From Sthenelais limicola (lineage: Eukaryota > Annelida > Polychaeta > Phyllodocida > Sigalionidae), in assembly GCA_942159475.1 (NCBI GenBank), contig OW804097.1:39692298-39756297 (forward strand): a stretch of DNA of 64,000 nucleotides. Direction: 5' to 3'. Below are positions 13,001 to 28,000 of the stretch, piece after piece. Positions within the stretch are counted from its first letter, which is position 1; each line of letters begins with the position of its first letter. The notes below the pieces were generated by a model. The model was given only the letters and a program-made list of their open reading frames with translations. It searched no databases and was not told the DNA's origin. A program made the translations under genes and the position numbers.

Positions 13001-16000
13001 TCCTGGTGATAACATTGAGTGAATGGCCTGATACCACTCCCTCTAATCCACCTCCCTGCTCATAACTTTGAGTGAAGGCCTGATACCATTCCCTCGGATC
13101 TACTTCCCTGCTCATAACTTTGAGTGAATGGCCTGATACCACTCCTTCTGATCTACCTCCCTGCTGATATTATTGAATGAATGGCCTGATATCACTCCCT
13201 CTAATCTACTGCTGATAATGTTGGGTGAATGGCCTGATACCACTGACACTAATCTACCCCCTTGCTTAATACCACTCACAATAATCTACTTCCCCGCCTG
13301 TAACATTGAGGGAACAGTCAAAGACCACACACCCTAACCTATTTCCTTGCATATAGAATTGAGTGCACGGCTCATTCCCAGCTGCCCTCCACTGTATAAA
13401 TAAGTAATACACTTCCGCGCCAAAGCTTAAATGGTTGTTTCCGGAGAGCAGTTCGTGCGAACAACAATGTGTGCATTGGGACTGACGGCAGCAAGTACTT
13501 AAATCACAGTTTTTAGTGGGAGCTTGAGCTTTTCAATTTGCCCCAGAGCCTACCATGAGAAGGCAGATTTGTACTGTAAATCCAGAAACTGCTGGGGCAT
13601 CTGGTGTTCGGCTTCAGCTTGGGGAGGCATTAGGTGTACACCTCTGGGATGTTTTGATTGCAAGTGCCTTTTAAGATCTTTTGAAGGAAAAGGATTGAAT
13701 TGCTGCAATACATGATCTGCTTGTGTTCCATCTTGTTTTACATTTAGATTCGGTCGTATTCAAAGGAATCGCTTTTGATGAATAAGAATGTGTGTGTCAG
13801 TTGAGAACTGAAGTTATTTGTGGTGTGTTTCAGGAAAATGAGTCACAAGTCGCAAAATTGATATTTTCCAAAGGGATTTATTCACAAGATCTCCTTGTTT
13901 GAACGTTCTCATTGTTGGAGGGCTTAGCGCTTTATGTCATTTTTATTTACGTACTAAAAGCAGTGCATTAAATATATGATTGCCTTTCGAAGATCACCGT
14001 TTTGAGTACATTTCATTACTTTACTGGAAATATTGCAAACTTTTTTTAGACATGAATATATGAAACATAAAATAAGGAAACACCTCTTAGATGTCATTCA
14101 TGTTTACTATTATTGGAATCCGCTTGATCTCACCGTTTCAAATATGATGATATCTCAAAATCCATTTTTGGCGACTTGTGACTCATTTTCCTGTAACATC
14201 ACATTTCTGGTGCACTGATACTGTTAGGGATGACATCAGTTGGAAGCAGTATAAATGTTTTGATCACAGGTACTTTTGAGGTCTTTTGAATGAAAGTCAT
14301 TAACTATGACGGCCAATAAAAATATTTCTTCAAAATAATAAATTGATTCACATAAAGAACGAAACTTGCATGTGTGCCACTTTGAAATTTGATTCACATG
14401 CGAAACTCATGATTCTTGGGAAAACGGCAAGTTTGGATGTCTAAAAAATATTTGGGGTCTTGTGGGAAATTGCCATAGTAGAGGATTCTGAATCCTTAAT
14501 TGTCATGCTAGGGACATCAAGGCAAGACAATTTCAGCATAGAATTATCCTGGACATGGACACAATGATCCGCTCTTTGGATTCTGTACCGCTGACTCCTT
14601 TAACTGAAATGTCTTTCATTTACAATAACCATTCACAAGTGGCCTTAACAATATTTCAAAGAAAAGATTCATATTCTTCCCAACAGAACTAGAACAAAAG
14701 AGCTACTGATTATAAGGATCCATTATAATAGTATATAGATCTACTCAACAAAAGTAATTAATTTGATCTTATGTGTGTTTGTTTGAACTATATGTGCTAT
14801 ATGTGTGAGGGTATTTTTAACTCGTCTGAAAAATATGGTCAGTGCCGGAACCAGTGGTTTTTCGCTAAATAGCTGAGTATCTTGATTATAATTAAGTATT
14901 GAATGAGTAAAGTAGTGTGGTTGAAGTCTGCTCGTGTGGGTACAAACTTTCGAATATTATTAGTTTATGGCATATTATAACCTCAACTGAAGATTGTCCT
15001 GATTTTAAATCTTGCGTTGGTGATGGTTTTAATGAATCATATTTCTTTTTTCTTATTCTTCTTATTCTTTATTTTCTATGTATACATTGAAATTACAAGG
15101 TTCAGCAACCACAGAGAAAATTAGTAGTTATTTAATGTCTTTGCCTGAATAAAAAAGAAAATACAAGTATGTTGTTAAGGCTGTGAACATTAGCCCTCTC
15201 CCTCCCTTTCTTCTAGTGGCTACAAAATGTCTCCAATATAACCACATGGTGGTGTCCCTTGACAGGCAACTGAAACTCCTCAAAATAAGTGATCTTTGAT
15301 TAACCACACTGTGTTTTGTTCATCGTGATCTTTAGATAATCTGCTTTGCAAATATTATCTCAAAAAAGGAATCACCACAATTCTCCCTAACATGGAGAGA
15401 AAAACTATCAACTATACAGATTCATGGATACAACTATTCTAAATGTACATTAGCTTCGCCTCCCTTCTGACTGAGCCCACATAAAAAAGAGAATGTTTAT
15501 AAGGCCATCCCCTACCCCCACCACACACCTAAAAGACCTACCCACCAAAAGGTCATTTTGGCTCTACCTGATTTATTATTTGACCAAAAAGCAGGAGCGC
15601 AAACCTCCTGACCACAAAACTCCTTATAAAAAAATAAGCAACTGTATGATCTCAATGTCAGTCTTCTAATATAAAAGTAAGAGAAGAATTGTATTCTTGT
15701 ACGTAACACTGGGACAAGTGAAAAACCCTATACCAAGGGACTTGACGTCAAAACCCAGTATAGATAACATTCTTCAAAACAAAATTTTAAAAAAAATCAG
15801 TTCCTAAATAGGGGTTTCCAAAATCAGTTCCTAAATAGGGGTTTCCTTATTTGTTTTAATGTTACCTCCTCACCCGACACAGCCTAGTTCTTAGCAGGTA
15901 TAAACAGAGAACATCTATTTTTTGGCCTAGTATAAACACAGATTACACCCACCGAGGTACCATAAGCCTACAGGTGGTGTGCCTTGACAGGCAACTGAAA

Positions 16001-19000
16001 CTCCTCACCATAAATGACTTTTCTTGTAAAGGAGAGATATCACCAAGTCGGCCCGGCCACCACCCAGGCTATCATTCAGCCATTGGGCAGAAGCACAGTC
16101 ATCATTTAGGCCTTGTTTCCTCGATTATCGCCCGCTGGCGAATGCATAAAATGTGGAGATGTGGAGGCACGGGTGTAGTGAAGTGTAATAGAATGTACCT
16201 TCATGAATAATGCAGCGGGAGGATTTGGTGCTGTGCAGGAGGCTGGGGCTTGCCCCTACTGGGTGAAATCGTCAGAAAATGTACAATTCGCCTTCACCAA
16301 TCCTCTCAAATACCCTAAATTGAAGCCAAGAATGAGGTTCAAAATACAGTTCAACATAATTAAACAGATTGTTTGGATCAACCCTAAACCGAATATATAC
16401 TCAGATATACCTAGAAATGACCATTTTCCAGCCTAATTTAGCAGAATTTCCTAAATTTGTAGTGCTGCCGAGTGTACATTTCCTGACGATCTGACCCTAC
16501 TCCACACCCTGATATCCTCACTTTTAGATTTGTCGGTTTAGTGCTAGAAATATTCGGAAATCAATCAGAATATGGTAATTGATATGAGACAGAATTTGAT
16601 GAAGTCAAAGAGGTCAAAGAATTAATATACTTAAGTGGGTATACAAGTTTAAATTATCTCATTGAAACTTTACCTAGATTGCTCTATTTTGTAGTTTAAT
16701 TTTTGAAATGGCAACGCATGAAAACAATCAGATGCGTAAGATTATGCGTCTTTTCTAAGACGTTTTACAAAAAACCTTTTAAAAAAACGTTTGTGGCTGC
16801 CCAGTCACATGTGTGATAAATCGCTACTAATTGGATTAAAACTTTTTAATACAGACCCAGAAATGTGGCCACTGAAGCAAGAATTGTCATTATTTTGATT
16901 ATTTTAATGTAATTCTTTTAAAAAATAGACCTAGAAATAGGTGTGGATTTTACTCGAGTTCTATTTCATTAGAAAAATCAACAGCACTAGGGTCGCTCCT
17001 TTTTCGAGGCTATTGTTAACATATAATTCTGGTGATAAGAGCCTGATGGAAAGGTATAAAATGTATATATATAGTAAATGGTAAGAGCTGTCAAGTACAT
17101 AGCGGCTGTCGGGTAGCTAGTATTTGGTTCACAGTATACTGACTTATCATCTGTCCAATATTCCTACTTGTTCAGAACTATGTGTACAGAATATCCACAT
17201 TGCAGTGTAACTTTTGCCTCATACAATTTCTTGCAGTCCATTTATTGAAAATATTGTGGTGCTGTGAGCTGCTCATGAATATGTTTGACTGAGCGTCACT
17301 TGATTTACATGAAGCTCACAGTGAAATTTACAGCTTGGCAATAATATTTCCAGAGTTGCCTAAGCAATCTGCATTTCTCATGGGGTTTGGTGGTTTATCT
17401 CTGACAGGGGAATTAGACTGCTTCAATATCCTAAATAACATACCATGGTAACATACAGGGCACGACAGGTAATAGAAACACAAATTGAAAACCTATTTTG
17501 TAGAGGATAACTAATTTTCCAAAAAAACATGTACATAAAATATGTGTACAATTTCAGTTTTCAAAATAACCAAATAATGACGGACGTCCATAGGCCTGAG
17601 GATCAAAATCTAGGTATTTAAATTTGAGCATCTTCTCGGCGTCAGCAAAATTTTTAAATATTTTTTTTTACATGGGTTTACAATTCCCTTGGTAGGGTTT
17701 TTCAATTGGCCCAGGAATGTCGCCAAAGTGTAATCAAATGACATTGTCACATTCAAGCCGCTCGATATTGAGTAATAATGCTTAATAATATTAGATGAGG
17801 AATTCTATTGACTCCCTTGCTCTAGCCACTCATTTAGAGTGTAGGAGTGGGAGCTTGTAAAATTGCATTAAGGTAATTATAGAGATAGCATATTGGTTTC
17901 ATTATACCTAGCCACTCATGAAGAGTGTAAGGTTCTCGTGAGATGTGATGTGCTCTGAATGCTGACTTAACAAATGAGAAGAAACCACCATAAATCAAGA
18001 AAGGCACAAAATGTGATTAAACGTGAAGAGCTAAAAGTAATTGTAATACATGAGTTAAGATAAAAAGAAATATTAAGATCCCAAGATGAATGACATTAAG
18101 GTTATCCATTGAAATGAAGCCAGATGAGCTTTTCCAAATTTAATCCAATCCTTAAAAAGGATTTTAAAAAGGGCTTCCTTTATGTTTTATTATGCCCTCT
18201 AGTATTTTGAGTTTTGGGGCTTGTTTTTACGCCAGTAGGTTTTGGTTTGGCATGGCGTAATAGGGGCGTTAATGTGCCCACAGTCTAGGTCCAAACCCTC
18301 AGATCAGATCAAAATCGTATGTCAGCGATCCGACGCCTACTTCGCTAATCGGCTTCCTGACCTAAGACTAGGCGTTCTAATGGGAATATAATGACATTTT
18401 GCGGTATTAATGGAATTAAAATGTCACTTTGCGGTTTGAGGCAAGAGGCTTTCACTCTGTTTGAAGGGACTCTCTCATCTTTGGGCCTAGACTGCCAATG
18501 CATATAGCATTCAGATATTCATTTGAATATTGATTGTATAAAAGCAGAATAACAATCTAGTGTAAAACATGTTCATCTTGCATCAAAGCAGAATGTTATG
18601 CTACCATTATTGTAGGAAGACAGCTAATAGTGTAAATTAGTCATGATTATGTTTCAGATGAAAAAGTTTGATATGCTGAGAAGACAGAAGATGAAAGCAG
18701 AGCCCGGTTTCCAAGACATGCCTTGAACACATGTTCAAATCTGAACAAAAAATCTCTTCAACTTTGAACATTTGCTCAGCTAAGCAAAATATTTGAACCT
18801 GTTTCTAAGTCGCCAAATTATGCTTGCTTCCCTGAACGTTTCTTGAAGCATAAATATCACGTGATATAAGCTAGCAGGTGCCCTAACAGGTGCTTGATTA
18901 GTGATGGTATTGACACAAATAAATGCGCCACTTCCACTGGGGTTTTCCCCCTTGATAATTTTGAAATAAACCAGGCCATGTTTACTCGGTGCGCAAGCCT

Positions 19001-22000
19001 GCATCAGCGAGAGGCTGTGGCTGACCTTTGACCTTTGACCCATGTTCCCATGGAAATGACGTCAGGAGCAAAGGGAGCGTTGTCCCGTCGTCCCGTCTTG
19101 CGTCGTATGTCTTACGTCAACATGAACAACCAGATGGATGTCAACAAGAAGATGGTTGTACAGAAAAAAAGAAAGCCTAGGAAAGTGATAAACAGGTCGG
19201 CCAATTTCACAGCGGAGGAAAGCATCCTCTTAATGAGGCTAGAGAAGAATTATGATATCACCCCTGCTACACCCCTAACTACGATCGGAGGTGCAGGCGC
19301 AAGAAAGATGGCATGGGATGAGTTGCTGTCGGAATTCAATCGGTGAGTTTGAAAAGAGTGTTGTGTAGATTTGGAAAGCTGCGTAAATGATCCTAATAGT
19401 CTGTAATGTCTTGCAAATTTGTAATTACTACCTATATCTAATGCAACTATTGATGGCTTGACGCATCGAATGAAACTAATTTGAACCTTTTATATTGTTT
19501 ATGTAAAATGTTCAATGTTTTCGTTTGTTGTATGTGTACTGTTTCTGAAGTTATCAACCAGTATCAAGGCCGCTGCGCTTTGTTTACATTTAGGTAATGC
19601 TCATGGGGTTGTGTACATTTGCCAAGTTGTGTAAGTTCTGCTAAAAGTCTGTAATGTCTGAAAATTGTTATTACTACCTATATCCAATGCAACTATTGTT
19701 GGTTTGATATCGAATACAACTAATTTGAACCATTGTTGGCTTGATATCTAATTTTAACAGTTTATATTGTGTAGGTAAAATGTTCAATTTTTTGGTTTGT
19801 TGTATGTGTACATTTTTATGAATGTCACCCAGTGGCACAGCTGTTTGGACTTTGGAGTTGACTGGGTCACTGTACGTCCATAATTCGAATTACATGGGTA
19901 CCAAGGTAGTTCAGCTCCTGTGTGCTTTCTTTCAATTAGAGTTAAATGAATGGTTTAATATAAAATCTGAATCTCTTGCAATGTTGTTTAGCAGTAGTTT
20001 GGTGGGCATTAATAGGGCAAAAAACTTATTGTTTCTTCATGATCGGTGATTGAACAAAATCCGTAGTACCACTGTAATTCCGTTTTTGCCGATTCGAGGT
20101 ACCTCCGTAATTCACTTTTAATACCACTGTAATTCACTTGTTTTGGGGAGGGGGCGGGGGTGGGGAGTTGCAGGGGGACTGGATAGTAAATGTATACATG
20201 TAGTCATGTATATTTTCATTACGATATGTAGGCAAGTTATTGCTGATTTGCACCCAGTAAATATAAGGAGTCAGAAGTGTGTGTGTGTGGGCGGTGGGGG
20301 GGGGGGGGAAGATAGATAAAGAGAAAGAGAGGGAAATGAAAAAAGAGCATTGTTTTAGATATAGGAATACATATAGGGAAGTAGAGGAACGTTATCTAAC
20401 TGTAATAACGGACACAAACAGACTATTTGTTATGATCATCTGTGGTCCCTGAGCAGAACATAATAATTAATATGTGATTAGTAGGGTGCCTGGAGGGCAG
20501 TCACTTAAAATTCATGCAAAAGTTTCGTTCTTGGTACCAAATGAAAGCTTAGGGTCTAACTAGCATTTTTCTTCCCAGTGTCCAGCTGTCATCTCGCTGG
20601 GGGGCCCGTGGCGGCCATTTAAGATAGGGGCTGGACCCCCCTTCCACTGGTTAAGTAAAATTAATATAACTTTGGGAATAATAGTCCGATCGGAACATAA
20701 CTAGTGTCATTAAAATTTAATGACTCTCTCACCCCCCACCCCCATGCCCTTGTCTCTCAGACCCTCCTCCCACATACCCTCCTTGTGTCGTTGAGCATTA
20801 CACATTAATTAGACAGTCAATCTTCATTGTGGTAAAGTTAAATTCCCAGCTAAATAAAACATGGACTAAAACATTTTCAATTATTTCTTTGATCCTTAGT
20901 ATTATAGAATTAAGATTTGATGTGTTTATGAAGTTGTTCGGCCATACAAGGTGAAGTTAAGAGAACATTTTATTGAGAATACAGTGATTTTGAAATTAGC
21001 TGGTTGTGCAGCTTTAATGAGCATGACTACATCGCACATTTTGTTCCCCTTTGAACTAAAATATATAATTATTTAAGAACTATAAAAGGTGATGGGTCTG
21101 AAACACAGTGTCTTTCAACGTAGAAACCTAGAGCAATTATAATAATAAAGTATTTGTGGGCTAAATATCAAGAGTGGCCAAGAAGTATCACCTTCATTCA
21201 GAATAATATGCACCAAAGTCCATATTTTAAGAAAATATGAATAAAGAGTTCAGATTTATAAAATTACATAGAGATAATTGACTTTCCTAATACAAATAGG
21301 GTGTGCGAGATAGTTGTGCTCATATTTTTCCCCAAAAGTTTGGATAGATGTAGCATCAAAGTTAATCATCTAATTCAGTAGCAAACTCGGAATATTAAAC
21401 TATATATAATATTAATATTAAATATAAAACATCTAGTATTACACTTTGTCAATCAGCCCCCTCTGGATCTAATTCTGCCCATTTCGTGAGAATTGCTTAT
21501 ATACATAAAATATAGTTTATTTTGCTTAAACACTATGCAAAGATGTTCAGTGAATAATGTGGGATTTCAAGATTTTGTCCAGATTCGTGGTAATTTTTCT
21601 ATACTTGTTTGCTGAGGCTCCCTACCCCCAACAAATTAGGTGTGACATGTTGTCATCAGGAATGGCCATATCACATGCATGACTCCAAATAACTTAATAT
21701 CATGGTAGGATTTTACTCTATAGTAATGTACAATGTACAACCACTCATTGTGATACAATTAAGTATTATATATTCACATTGTCTTTTTAGATTGACTATG
21801 TCTAACAAAAGCATCAAGCAACTAAAGGACAGGCTGCGAAATATCCGCACACGTGGTAGGTATTATAGTAAGAACAGCATAGTATTGTGTATGAAGGGGC
21901 TATATTCACCGAGTATGGCCGAACAACAGCTTACCCTACAGCGTTGTTGTTTTTACAAGGTGAATATAGCCCACCAAAGACGCGATACTGTGCTATTCTT

Positions 22001-25000
22001 GCTTTTATTCCATGATTCTTACCTTATTACAACTTAATTTGCATTGATTTCATCAAACTGTGTTGCCCGCATAGTCTCGAACTGCTGTGACATTACTGTA
22101 CAATACACTGAATTTATATTGTAGACCTTGTGAGCGGCAAGTATATCGATTATATTGTACGCTCTCAGCCAAATCATGGAATAAAGCATACATTCCCCAC
22201 ACCATTTATGTAAATGGAAAAAAAGGAATAAAACATCCAGCTAGCGGTGACAGATTCTTTTGAAAAGAAACAATTTTGGCTAAAATCTGAAGGTGCCTAC
22301 GTCAGGCTACAATATATTTCATAATTCTGTTATAATCATTTTCTACTTAGTCCTCATAAGGTTCATATGATTCCCAGTATGATAACTTCAAGGTCTGTAC
22401 ACGAATAGCTGAATGTTTTCCAGACGTTTTTTTTTGCGAATGATTAGGGTGGGGTGCCTATGTCAGGGGTGGGGGTGCCTAAGTCAAGGCCTTTTCTTTA
22501 GGTTTTTAGGTTTATTTCTACAAGTAACAGACCCTCACAAAACTCAATGTGAAATGTCATCCAATATATTGGGTACTGTGCTATTCTAAGCATTAATTTA
22601 TCAGTGTTAGTAACAGGGGTGAAAGTCTTCCTATTATTGGCGGATTTCCGATTCATGTTATCTTTGATATTTTTCCCCTTTCTTATTCATTTTCCACCAT
22701 TATAATGCATCACAAGTTATGTTTCCTTCAATTTGAACATTTATTTTACTGGTAGATAAATCAACAAGGCTTACCCAACATAGGTACCCAAAGAAAAATA
22801 AGCTTAAAATTCAAATTGATGCTGAGAGAGAAATATTTATCCAAACCTGTAGAAATTTCCAGATTCCCCAACTACCTTTAGTTTCCTAAATTTTGAGAAG
22901 ATCATAAAAATGACTGCTGAAACCACCCCCTGCCCCATTTCATGAAAATTGACTATATAAGTCCATGCACTTTGAATTTGTGATTCAATGCTTGGTTTAT
23001 TGTACACAACTTTAATTTTCTTGTACATAATAATTCATTTCATTGCTAGGTAATGAGCATAAGGTGGAATTTAAGGCAACAGGTGGGGGTCGTCCTCCCC
23101 CACTCGATCCTGTGGTAGATGAATACCTCAAACACCATGGGAAGGAGCCACAATGTTCAGGCATCCCTGAAGGTGTAGAGACCAGTAAGTAGACTTATGT
23201 ATCTGATCATTGTTTTTGCCTTGATACGTAACGATCATGAAAAGTCACTTTGACATCGTTATTTCTTGTGTACATGTACTTAAGATGTCACACGTAATCT
23301 ATCGCAATAGATTACGTATACATGATAGATTACGAATGACATGGTAAAAATGCTATTTCTGAAATCTAGGATTAATTTTTATTGCTTAGAATATCTGGCA
23401 AGGGCAAAGTCAGAAAACAGACACTGTTGTTTTCATTAAATAGCAATATTTCGCATAGATCACTACAAATAAAGATATCATGGTGGGTTACGAATAGACC
23501 TCCCCCCTACAATATATAATTAAGTCTAGTCTCAATGTATTTTGAGACCTTCTCTATTTCATTTCTAGAATTCGGGCCCAAGAATGAGGAGGCAAAAAAT
23601 CAATGTTATCCGCATTTTCTTTTTATTCTTAGATGATAGGTTTTTGTAGCTGGAACGGTAACTCCATTGGAATGGTAACAGTTCAGATAAATTATTCACA
23701 TGATCAAAATGAATAATTTCTTTAATCTATTTTCTGGGTGGAGGCTGTTGTCCAATGAGAAAGCTTTATTCCATGGAAAGACAATTTCTTTTTTTCTATA
23801 CCTAATTATTCCTGTAATAATGTCGTTGGAACACAAAAACTAAAAAATTGACTTGGAAAAATGGTCATTTTTGGGTAGCTTTTGGAATGGGGAAGTTGGA
23901 ATTTTGAAGATAGATAGGCAAAAGGGACGGTCGGGGCGGGGGTGGGGGTGGGGGGGTGCTGATATATTATGTTACTACTGTGTCTGGGACAGGGGGAAGA
24001 ACCTGGAATATTAGAAGGAATGGCATACGCCTAAAGAACCAAGGAATTACTAACCTACAATATAATGCTAATGATTCTGAACTGAAAAACCCTGGTGCTG
24101 TCAACCATACAATATATAATTGAGTGTTCAAATCTTGAAATGTTATTTTCGTTAAAAATTCAAGGCCTTGAAAGTTATGAAAAGTCCCCCCCCCCCCCCT
24201 CCTCCAACAAAAAATATTTCCCCCCCCCCACCCCCCACACACCAAACTAATGGTTTAATAAATAATGTCTGTATTGAAGGTGACACAATTGAGATAACTA
24301 CACAGGAGGAAATGGCCATAACATTTACAGACACTGATGGTAAGATATTCTAAGAATCTCGGTTTACTGTATTTCCCAATTTTCAGCTGGGCCACATTTA
24401 TAAGCCTGCCCTGTTTATAAGCCAGGGGTTCAGCACTTATATTATATATCATTTTGACACTGTGTATAAGCAAACCCTATATTGCGTCACAATGTGAGAT
24501 CATTTTCAACACAAAAAGAACCAGGTGAAATTAGCTGTTTTATAATTGGAAAACCTAGTAGGACATAAATATTCTGTGAAATAACTGTTGATTTAAATAA
24601 AGCCCTATCTAAGGTTGAGGTTGAGGCTCCCTGTTTCCTCCTCTCCCCTTGTCTTTCACGGTCCTGGGTATGACCTTAAAGTGCCTTTCTGTCTCTTTTA
24701 CTCTGTCTCTCTCTCCCTTCTTCTCTATCTCTATTTCCTGGGTATGATCATAAACTGCCTCCCTCTCAGCTCTCCCGCCCTTGATAGAACCTTTATATGT
24801 GTTGATAAGGGCGTAAAGCAACCAATCTCACTCACTCACTCACCCCTCGCCCTTCATACACACCTATCTTCCATCCCATAGTCCCAATAACAATTAGGTA
24901 TGAGACTCAAGTCTAGCATACAAACCTAGGCCCTAATGAACAACACCAGGGCCCAACCAAAAATCATGCCCAGTGTGCACAAACAAGTGAACAAATCAAC

Positions 25001-28000
25001 TTGATAATTAATCACATTTTACCTAGATTTCACAGATATTGACCCAGATACCTGGTCATAACATCGATTTTCATATCTATTTCCACATTGTTCTACAAAT
25101 CCTCATGGTAGTTCCATATTTGTTTTTCAGGAGATGTGATACAGGTTTCCGATGGTGAGTCTCATTTATTATTAATAACAGCACCCCATGGAATGGATTA
25201 TTTCATAAAAGACACACTTCATTACCAAATGATCTTTGCTTCTCACTTCACGATAAAACTAACTTTGGAGTTCTGTATAATGTATAACAGCTAAAATGAC
25301 ATATAACAAAAGAAGTAGTTGACTGAAAGTTTTTATTTATTAAACTGCTATAATATTCAATATCATGAGAATGATGAATCGCATTCTGTACTAATTAAGA
25401 GATATGACCTTGACATAACCTTCTATGTGTTGATAAAGCAACCAATCTCACTCACTTGCTCACTTAATTATTCTCACACCAATTTCTCATTCCATTCAAG
25501 ACTTTCCTGGAACCCAGGAAGCGGCAGAGGCAGCAGAAAATATTGGTATGTATTCTCAAAAAACTTTAAAGAAGCTATAGAATATAGTAACAAGGATGAG
25601 GTTTCAATTTTGAAATATATTTTTTCCTATCACACTAGGAAGCAATTGAGTGTGGAGGCTGCATAACTTTATAAAAAAAATCTTCCACATAACAGACTGT
25701 CTCAGTAATTAACAAATAGTGTGGCTATTAAATAACCTCCATTCATTTCAGATTCCTTATACGCACAAGTGCCTTTAGGTGAGTGCAATAATATACTAGA
25801 CTTTAATACAGGAAATACACATTATACCATGATCGGGGGTTGTACACGCTGCAAATGAGTGCATATCTGCCATCGTATATGGTCGAGTGAATCTACAGGC
25901 GAAAATATAACCATTTTTTTCAGCCTAATTATAAGAAGCCTCCTTATTGGTCGACATTATGGCCGCTGATGACATCACGTCCATTTGTGACATCATATGC
26001 AGCTTGCATTGTTGATTAGCCAATCGGCTATTCGCTTGTGTCACGCCCATACAAATAGCATGTGGTACATACCCCATCATGGAGTAAATATCCATCTCTC
26101 ATTTAGTTCTATCTTAGTATCTGGCTTACTGTATATGGTGCCCACTCTACTCGTTTTTGGGGGATCAGGGATATCACTCGAACCCTGCAGCCTCTTGTGA
26201 CATCCTTGGTCAAAAAAAACTCAGGGCATCGTATATAGTAAGTCAGACCCAACCTTGTTACATCCTATCATATTATTCTATAAGATGTTTGATAATGACA
26301 GTAAATTAAATTAACTTGATGAAACTACTGTTGCAATGAAGGAAAATACCGTTATCATTTCAGAGTCAGCGAACGATCAATTGTCTTCCAATTTTGGTAA
26401 ATATAATATACTATATCTTATTATAAATACATTACTCTGAGAACAACATATCCATTTATGTTCACGCCACCCCTGATGAAGGTGCAAAGAGCACCAAAAC
26501 ATTGGGTTAATCTAGAGTATGTGTCGCACCAGGAATCGGAAGGATATCGTCACAACAGGAGAAGTCTTGGGCTATTTACTTTACTAAACATTGAATTATT
26601 TGTACATTGACATTGCCCACCATCCCGCCCACCTCCCTCCTATGGCGTCTCCCGACGCCTTCCAAATCGTTTCGTTTCTTAGCTTTGATCTCCACATCGC
26701 GATCGGCGCTGTGGATTCCCTGCTGCTATGACGTCATTACATGGGCCTCGTTCTGGGTAGGGTTCTGGTGGGGAATCCCCGCGCCTATGACGTCATTACA
26801 CGAAGCTCACCGAGTGTGGCCGAGCGTGTGATAGTGAGCCGAGTAATGTCGGCAACGATCAGAAACAGAGAGAAATAGGTGTAAGCATGCAATGCTGGAA
26901 CTCCGTAATTATACTAGTAAGACCTAAAACTTTTGGGTGAAATGTCTCTTAAAATCAATAAGCTTGAGACTGAGACAGGTTTGAAGTGTGTGTACATATG
27001 GGAACGTAGGGATTTTTGAAAATTATTTGCAGATTTGCGCAATAGGTGTTGGCCAATGAGCTTGGGTCGAATTGCTGAGCTGAGGTTTTTATGCATGGCA
27101 TTGCCACTTGGCGACTTTTCGTCAAGAAAAACAAGAAATTCCAAATCCACAAATTGATTGTTCTTCAACAAAAGCCACACCAGTCAACAACGGTTTTCTA
27201 AATACAGTTAGTAGTGCCAAATCCATCCATATGTAGAGTTAGTTATGCAAAGTGTGTATTTCACTAGTCAGTTATGTGTGGTATTCATGACAACCAATGT
27301 ATTCTTTCACTAAGTTTAAGCTCGAAATTCAAATCTATGACCCAAAAATGTTTTCCATTTATAAAATAAAAAGCAGATATCTCTCTCCCCTCTCCACACA
27401 CATTTATCCCTACCTCCACCCTCTCCCTCTCTCTCCTTGTTTTCACTTTGTGGATGTTGGTTATAGGAGAAAATATCTCAGTAATGAAGAAATAGCTGGT
27501 GCTATGAAACTATAGGAATATCTGGTTGGTAATAGGAAAAGGTGTCTTAGTACTCACTGTATTTTGAGTATGCGTAATATGTGCAAAAAAGAGAAAAAGT
27601 CTGTAATATTACATATATATATTGTAACGATTATAGCTATTGAATGCAACATACCATTTAATATAGGAGTCAAAGAAAAAGTTTTTTTCCTGCATTTTGT
27701 CCACATTTTAGATGATTTTTCCTAACAAATCCGCATATACATAGCTGACATTATTTTACACTCCCAATTTTTAAAAAAAACCAGGGGGTTATTGAACTAA
27801 AAATAAAGTTATTCAGCTGAATTTGTATCATCATGAGTTAAAAAACGGTTACATGTGCCATCTTCAAAGCTGAATGAGAATGTATTTTTGATTTAAGACA
27901 AAACAGTATGTCAGTTAAGTTTGGAAAAATTTAAATATAATAGAATAACTCATTTTCCTTCCAGAGTCAAGCAATAATAAAAGTAAAGTAGTGCCATCTT

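Noticed and set aside
19035..19049. Upstream start of the Myb-like protein at position 19035
   Set aside because: The codon there is TTG; the first ATG in frame is 19050.
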